Assembly (NCBI GenBank): GCA_947168045.1
Contig: CAMVKN010000005.1
Coordinates: 1 to 64,000 of the forward strand
DNA from: an uncultured Prevotellaceae bacterium
Lineage (GTDB): Bacteria > Bacteroidota > Bacteroidia > Bacteroidales > Bacteroidaceae
Direction: 5' to 3'
DNA length: 64,000 nucleotides
Part shown: positions 59,711 to 64,000 of the stretch, piece after piece
Position numbering within the stretch: the first letter of the stretch is position 1
How the letters are laid out: the number at the start of each line of letters is the position of its first letter
Program-made: the position numbers and the translations under genes
The notes under the pieces: generated by a model
The model's input: only the letters and a program-made list of their open reading frames with translations
Databases searched by the model: none
What the model was told of the DNA's origin: nothing

Positions 59711-60916
59711 ATGGATTTCAAGTATAAACATGGAGGACCATACGAAAGTAGCGAGATTATCCGTACAAACCAAAGCCAGTTGAACGACATTCGTACTGCT
59801 TTCCATGGCGAATGGGAGCACCTGAACGCTGACGGCATCTTAGGCCGCAAAACGCGCGATGCCCTGAAAAAATTCCAAATCGCCTACGGTATCTCGCCTT
59901 CCGGAAATCTCGACCAAAGCACACAGGATGCCATCGCCCACTATTACAGGCAAAGCAAGCAGTCCTCCAATGCTGCGCCAAACCCTGCCAGAGGCTACAA
60001 CATGTATGTCACTTATCAGGATCCGAACTATGCTAAAACAGCTAACTACACGATGGGCTTATATCCTGTCGTCAAAAGTTCCTTCCCCGGCGTTCATGAA
60101 GTGCAGTCAAAGGAATCCTTCATTGAAGAGTGGAAGGATATTTTCAAGCAGATTTATACTTTCATAAGTTCTACGATACAAAATGTCATCGACGGCTGGA
60201 AAAGCTGGGAATCAGCAAAAATCCTCTTTGGCGAAATACACGATGCTATCAAACGCTATACAGGAAAACTTGAAAAAGCAGGCCAAAGACTCCGTATGCT
60301 TGGCGAAACTGTCTATATAAAACTTAGCGACCTTACTAAAATCATCAACGACGATGCGAAGTCAAAGGCTGCCAAGGCTGCTGAGGATTTGAAAGACAAG
60401 ACCAAGGCATCAAAGACCGGCAAAGTATTTAAAGTCATAGACTGGGCCATTCCTACCGTCGAACTCATCTATTACTCCATCCGTTACGCCATGGCCACTC
60501 CTGAAGAAGCTGACGAATACAAGAAGAAGGTGAACAAAGCTGCTGATGATTTATTCAAGCAGATTTGCAACTCTGTCATCATGAAGATTATAGAGATAGC
60601 AGCCACGCGTATCGTAACAGGATTCGTAGCCGGCTCCGTCGCACCCGGTGCAGGCAACGTTGTGGGCACGGTCATCGGCATCATCCTCACAGTCATAGAC
60701 ATTGTCCTCTACATCATCTTTGGCAAGACGGTCGGCGACTATATCTGGGATGCCTTATCGCCTGTATTAAATGCCATCGGCAGCGAATTCATGACCATTA
60801 TGAGTAATAACGTAAGACAAATAAACGAGTTGTACGCCCCCAAGCCGGAGGACTCTTACTGGAAGGAAAGCATGAAGAACGTTGCACGTGCCAGAGCGCT
60901 TGGAATGAGGCACTAA
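59711..60916 (+). CDS. Peptidoglycan-binding protein with C-terminal hydrophobic hairpins
   Basis: A 401-residue protein. Residues about 18-75 form a peptidoglycan-binding domain of the PG_binding_1 type (LNADGILGRKTRDALKKFQIAYGISPSG). A helical middle follows; residues about 285-345 are a Gly/Ala/Val-rich hydrophobic segment (FVAGSVAPGAGNVVGTVIGIILTVIDIVLYIIF) that could form membrane hairpins. No signal peptide. This could be a T6SS effector carrying a cell-wall binding module and pore segment, or an anchor of the machine. It lies 37 bases after tssF. Confidence 0.6.
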   Translation: MDFKYKHGGPYESSEIIRTNQSQLNDIRTAFHGEWEHLNADGILGRKTRDALKKFQIAYGISPSGNLDQSTQDAIAHYYRQSKQSSNAAPNPARGYNMYVTYQDPNYAKTANYTMGLYPVVKSSFPGVHEVQSKESFIEEWKDIFKQIYTFISSTIQNVIDGWKSWESAKILFGEIHDAIKRYTGKLEKAGQRLRMLGETVYIKLSDLTKIINDDAKSKAAKAAEDLKDKTKASKTGKVFKVIDWAIPTVELIYYSIRYAMATPEEADEYKKKVNKAADDLFKQICNSVIMKIIEIAATRIVTGFVAGSVAPGAGNVVGTVIGIILTVIDIVLYIIFGKTVGDYIWDALSPVLNAIGSEFMTIMSNNVRQINELYAPKPEDSYWKESMKNVARARALGMRH

Positions 60917-60949
60917 ACTTGAGGTCAGGCCATTTCTTTGCATAAAAAG

Positions 60950-60980
60950 TTGCATATCAGAAAAAAACTTTGTACTTTTG
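60950..60980 (+). promoter_or_regulatory. Promoter of the glucosaminidase-LysM gene
   Basis: TTG at 60950-60952, 20 bases, TACTTTTG at 60973-60980, then CAG. Start codon 17 bases on. The gene thus has its own promoter apart from the T6SS operon. Confidence 0.65.
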
Positions 60981-60997
60981 CAGTTGTAATCTTTTAG

Positions 60998-61984
60998 ATG
61001 AAGCAAATGAAACAGTTTTTTTCTTTTCTGTTTTTTATGTTACTTGCCACCATTCAAGCAGGTGGCCAGTCGGCCAGCGACATCCTGGCCTATATTGAGA
61101 AGTACAAAGGCATCGCCCTGGAGCAGGAACGCCGTCATGGCATTCCTGCCACGATTACGTTGGCACAGGGCATCCTGGAGAGCGGCGCCGGCAAGAGCGG
61201 TCTGACACGCAATTCAAACAACCACTTCGGCATCAAGGCCTTGGGCGGATGGAGCGGCGGCGTCTACAAGGCATGGGACGACGAGCCGCAGAAAAGCTCG
61301 TTCCGCGTCTATGCCTCGGCCTCCGACTCGTTTGAAGACCACTCAAAGGTGCTGCTGGCCCCCCGCTACCGCTCGCTCTTCTCAAAGAGTATCTACGACT
61401 ATCGCGGCTGGGCCATCGGCCTGCAGAAGTGTGGCTATGCCACGGCAAAGAACTATGCCGTGGCACTCATCGGCTTTATCGACACCTACAAAATCTACGC
61501 CGTCAACGGCGGTGTGAAGCTGCGCGCCGGCAAGACCGTCGTCATCAAGCAGACCACCAGCTCCGCCGCACCCGTCTTCGACGATGATGTTGTGATGGAC
61601 GACGATGAGGTGAGCGAAGAGGAGCAGACCGTGAAAGAAGTTGTCACACGCTATGTGGTGGACATCAACGACATCGCCTGCACCATCCTCTATCCCGGCA
61701 CCACCCTCTCGAGCATCTCCATGCAATACGACATCCCCAAGGACCAGCTCTTGGAGTTCAACGAGGTGGTAGTGGAAGAGGAACTGCATGAAGGTGACAT
61801 CATCTTCCTTGACAAGAAGAAGAAGAAGTTCACCGGTCCGAAGGACTTCTACACCGTTCGCGAAGGCGACACCCTTTACGGCATCTCGCAGCAGTTCGGC
61901 ATCAAGGTGGCCAACCTGGCCAAGATGAACCACATGGAAGTGTCGGAAAAGGTGATGGAAGGCGACAAGATAAGACTTAAGTAA
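60998..61984 (+). CDS. Exported glucosaminidase with C-terminal LysM
   Basis: A 328-residue protein. Signal peptide to about residue 24; then a mannosyl-glycoprotein endo-beta-N-acetylglucosaminidase-type domain (HGIPATITLAQGILESGAGKSGLTRNSNNHFGIK, with the catalytic Glu in ESGAGKS); an acidic linker; two LysM-like segments, the clearest at the C-terminus (DFYTVREGDTLYGISQQFG). It cleaves peptidoglycan glycan strands. It may be a housekeeping autolysin or open the wall for the secretion machine. It has its own promoter. Confidence 0.85.
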   Translation: MKQMKQFFSFLFFMLLATIQAGGQSASDILAYIEKYKGIALEQERRHGIPATITLAQGILESGAGKSGLTRNSNNHFGIKALGGWSGGVYKAWDDEPQKSSFRVYASASDSFEDHSKVLLAPRYRSLFSKSIYDYRGWAIGLQKCGYATAKNYAVALIGFIDTYKIYAVNGGVKLRAGKTVVIKQTTSSAAPVFDDDVVMDDDEVSEEEQTVKEVVTRYVVDINDIACTILYPGTTLSSISMQYDIPKDQLLEFNEVVVEEELHEGDIIFLDKKKKKFTGPKDFYTVREGDTLYGISQQFGIKVANLAKMNHMEVSEKVMEGDKIRLK

Positions 61985-62105
61985 TGCATAATGCAATAAT
62001 GCTTAATGCATAATGCTTAATGCTCAACTGAATAGATTTACTATAAATAAATCTCAAATCTCAAAACTCAAATCTCAAATCAAAATAAATCTCAAATCAA
62101 GATAA

Positions 62106-63611
62106 ATGCTAAACATTGAAGAATATATTGCCAATGGCAAGGCCTTTGACGGCAAGTACAGACTGATTCGCCCGCTGAGCACCAGCGGCGGCACTGCCGA
62201 CGTGTGGCTGGCCCTGGATCTGAACACAGTCAACGACATTGACAGCGTAGGCGACCTCAAGGGTCTCTCTGACGAACAGATAGAAGAGCTGGGCCTCATC
62301 GTGGCCATCAAGGTGTACCGCCCGCAGAACGCACTCGACATCGAGGGCGAGCAGCGGTTCCGCGAGGAATACATGATTGTGTTCAACTGTCATCACACCA
62401 ACCTGATACACCCCACCCATTTCTCCATCTTCCATGATGTACCCTATCTGGTGCTACCTTACTGCAAGAAAGGCTCAGCGGAACGCCACATAGGAAAAAT
62501 CGGCGAGCCAGAGAAGCTATGGAAGTTCATCGGCGACGTATCCAGCGGCATGGCCTACCTGCATGCGCTGACACCGCCCATCATCCATCAGGACATCAAG
62601 CCCGGCAATGTGCTCATCGATGACAGCGACAACTACTCCATCACTGACTTCGGCATCAGCGCCAAGTCGGGCGCCAGCGGTCGCGACACCTTCGAAGACG
62701 AGGAGCGCAGTGGCACCATGGCCTACATGGCACCTGAGCGCTACCGCGAGGATGCCGAACCCACGCCAGCCGGCGATGTTTGGGCCCTGGGCGCCATGCT
62801 CTATGAGATGATTACCGGCAAGGTCCCCTTCGGCGAGGAGGGAGGCTGGGCACAGGTGCAGGATGCCACCGTGATGCCCGAGATGCCCGCCGACATTCCT
62901 GCTGACGTGCAGCGACTCATCACCGCATGTATGGATCCCGACCCCGAGAAGCGCCCCACGGCCGAATACATCAGTCGTGCCGCCGCAGCTCAGCAGTACC
63001 CGTTGAAGCCCAAGAAGACGGGACTCATCATCGGAATAAGTGTCCTTGCCGCACTGCTCATCGGTATCGCCCTGACCTACTTCCTCAAGTCACCCGAGGT
63101 GCAGGTCGTCACCGAGGAGGCACCGGTGCGTCCCGCCGAGGAGGTATTCAGCGAGGCAATGGCTCTCATCAACCAAGACAACGCCGACTCGCTGCGTGCC
63201 GGACTGCACGTCATGGACAGCCTCAGCGGCACCCGCTATGTGCCCGCACTCTATGAGATGGCCCGCACCTACGGATGGTTCAGCGAGCAGACCGACTCTG
63301 CCTCGGTGGCACGCAAGCGTCTCTTGGGCATCGAGATGGACAATCAGTATCTGCCAAAGGATCGCGAGAAGAGCAACGCCGCCATGGCCTATTTCAACCG
63401 CATCAAGGAGATTGGCGACTCTGCCTACGCCGACATCAACGCCGAGTCCATCTATCGTCTGGCATGCTATTGGGTCATGCCCAACAACCTATTCCAGCCA
63501 GACCTCAAGGAGGGCAAGCAGCTACTCATCGAAGCTCGCGGCTGGGCTGAGCTGGCAGGCAAGACCGACCTGGTACAGTACATTGACGAGGTGCTGCCCA
63601 CCTTCCAGTGA
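62106..63611 (+). CDS. Membrane Ser/Thr protein kinase of the T6SS locus
   Basis: A 501-residue Hanks-type kinase (T6SS kinases of this position are named PpkA or TagE elsewhere). It has the Gly loop (LSTSGGTADVWLA), the ATP lysine in VAIKVY, the catalytic loop HQDIKPGN, DFG in TDFGISAKSG, and GTMAYMAPERY. One transmembrane helix at about 302-322 (GLIIGISVLAALLIGIALTYF) precedes a helical periplasmic domain with TPR-like repeats. In other T6SSs such kinases phosphorylate an FHA protein that triggers firing; here the RING-like protein with the FHA-like domain would be an attractive partner. Confidence 0.85.
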   Translation: MLNIEEYIANGKAFDGKYRLIRPLSTSGGTADVWLALDLNTVNDIDSVGDLKGLSDEQIEELGLIVAIKVYRPQNALDIEGEQRFREEYMIVFNCHHTNLIHPTHFSIFHDVPYLVLPYCKKGSAERHIGKIGEPEKLWKFIGDVSSGMAYLHALTPPIIHQDIKPGNVLIDDSDNYSITDFGISAKSGASGRDTFEDEERSGTMAYMAPERYREDAEPTPAGDVWALGAMLYEMITGKVPFGEEGGWAQVQDATVMPEMPADIPADVQRLITACMDPDPEKRPTAEYISRAAAAQQYPLKPKKTGLIIGISVLAALLIGIALTYFLKSPEVQVVTEEAPVRPAEEVFSEAMALINQDNADSLRAGLHVMDSLSGTRYVPALYEMARTYGWFSEQTDSASVARKRLLGIEMDNQYLPKDREKSNAAMAYFNRIKEIGDSAYADINAESIYRLACYWVMPNNLFQPDLKEGKQLLIEARGWAELAGKTDLVQYIDEVLPTFQ

Positions 63612-63640
63612 CACTTCAACAACTCAGAAAGGCCATTTCC

Positions 63641-64000
63641 ATGAACCGTGTCGTTTGCACGCTCCTCTCGCTCCTGTGCCTCGGCCATGCCCAGGCACAG
63701 GTAGCGCAATGGCTCATCCCGCCTGAATACGACAAGATTGAAATGCCTGCCAACAGCAACGTTCTCTTGTCACATAAGGACAACGCCTGCTATCTCTGGG
63801 ACACCGACGGAAAGCAGCTCGAGCAGCTAACCAACCAGCTACACCCCTACTGCGATGGTTATGCGGTGGCCACAGACCCAAAAACCGGCATCGCCAAAGC
63901 CTTCTATGATACTGACGGGAAGAAGACCTCCATCAACAAATACAACGTCAAGCCCGCATGGGACCACGCCATGTTCCACGACAGCTTTATGCTGGTCAGC
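63641..64000 (+). CDS. Partial secreted protein, WG-repeat-like
   Basis: An open frame running off the right edge, 120 codons seen. It starts with a signal peptide (about residues 1-20, ending GHAQAQ), then strands that resemble WG/beta-propeller-like repeats (NACYLWDTDGKQLEQL, AFYDTDGKKTSI). It lies 29 bases after the kinase gene and may share its transcript. The end and full function cannot be seen. Confidence 0.55.
   Translation, partial: MNRVVCTLLSLLCLGHAQAQVAQWLIPPEYDKIEMPANSNVLLSHKDNACYLWDTDGKQLEQLTNQLHPYCDGYAVATDPKTGIAKAFYDTDGKKTSINKYNVKPAWDHAMFHDSFMLVS

Noticed and set aside
61985..62105. Repeated AATGCATAATGCTTAATG and CTCAAATCTCAAATC words as operators
   Set aside because: The same kinds of simple repeats precede several unrelated genes (31440-31500, 39170-39205, 46305-46350, 57845-57870), so they look like common intergenic filler rather than specific binding sites.
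1..64000. tRNA, rRNA or integrase genes marking a classic genomic island
   Set aside because: None was recognised on either strand by eye; the AT-rich island and repeats suggest transfer but no integration site could be supported.

Overview
The window reads as a chromosomal piece of a Bacteroidales bacterium, most likely Prevotella or a close relative. The evidence is the Bacteroidota promoter form (TTG or TTTG, about 20 bases, TAnnTTTG) before several genes, a DUF4492-cydA-cydB operon, an archaeal/eukaryal-type glycyl-tRNA synthetase, a secreted protein with a T9SS-like C-terminal tail, many short lipoproteins, and a subtype-iii-like type VI secretion system (T6SS). The species is inference.

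Layout. 1-1.1 kb: three small exported proteins on the minus strand. 1.4-2.2 kb: a decayed N-formylglutamate amidohydrolase and a 449 bp element with 45 bp inverted ends. 2.3-11.9 kb: mostly housekeeping genes (helicase-exonuclease fusion, ruvA, TlpA-like thioredoxin, FKBP isomerase, glyS, frr) plus a DNA-binding-like/kinase gene pair. 12-12.9 kb: a probable AbiEii-type toxin-antitoxin pair. 13.1-20.8 kb: an AT-richer island with a structured leader, a soluble FtsK/SpoIIIE-type ATPase, two WXG100-like proteins, a coiled-coil protein, a SprT-like protease and accessory proteins; this resembles a type VII secretion core in a Gram-negative genome. 21-27.4 kb: lipoprotein, rsgA, cytochrome bd oxidase and a coiled-coil membrane protein.

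27.6-63.6 kb is one long plus-strand T6SS locus. It opens with a NusG-like antiterminator, then tssH/clpV, tssB, tssC, hcp, a giant Hcp fusion with Lys/Glu repeats, vgrG, a PAAR-like protein and its cargo genes. After a second repeat element and a strong promoter (45.87-45.90 kb) comes a complete ubiquitin-like conjugation set: YukD-like modifier, E2, two exported proteins, a membrane JAB/JAMM protease, a membrane protein with vWA-like, RING-like and FHA-like parts, and an E1. The E1 gene overlaps tssG, which is followed by tssK, tssE and tssF. The locus ends with a peptidoglycan-binding/membrane protein, a glucosaminidase-LysM protein, a Ser/Thr kinase and a partial secreted protein.

The most interesting reading is that a eukaryote-like E1-E2-RING-JAB-Ubl pathway is built into this contractile secretion machine and made from the same transcript as its baseplate. 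I see no TssJ, TssL or TssM and recognise no TssN-like protein, so the membrane proteins of the ubiquitin-like block may act as the envelope complex or regulate it. Functions in this block are inferred from motifs and gene order only.
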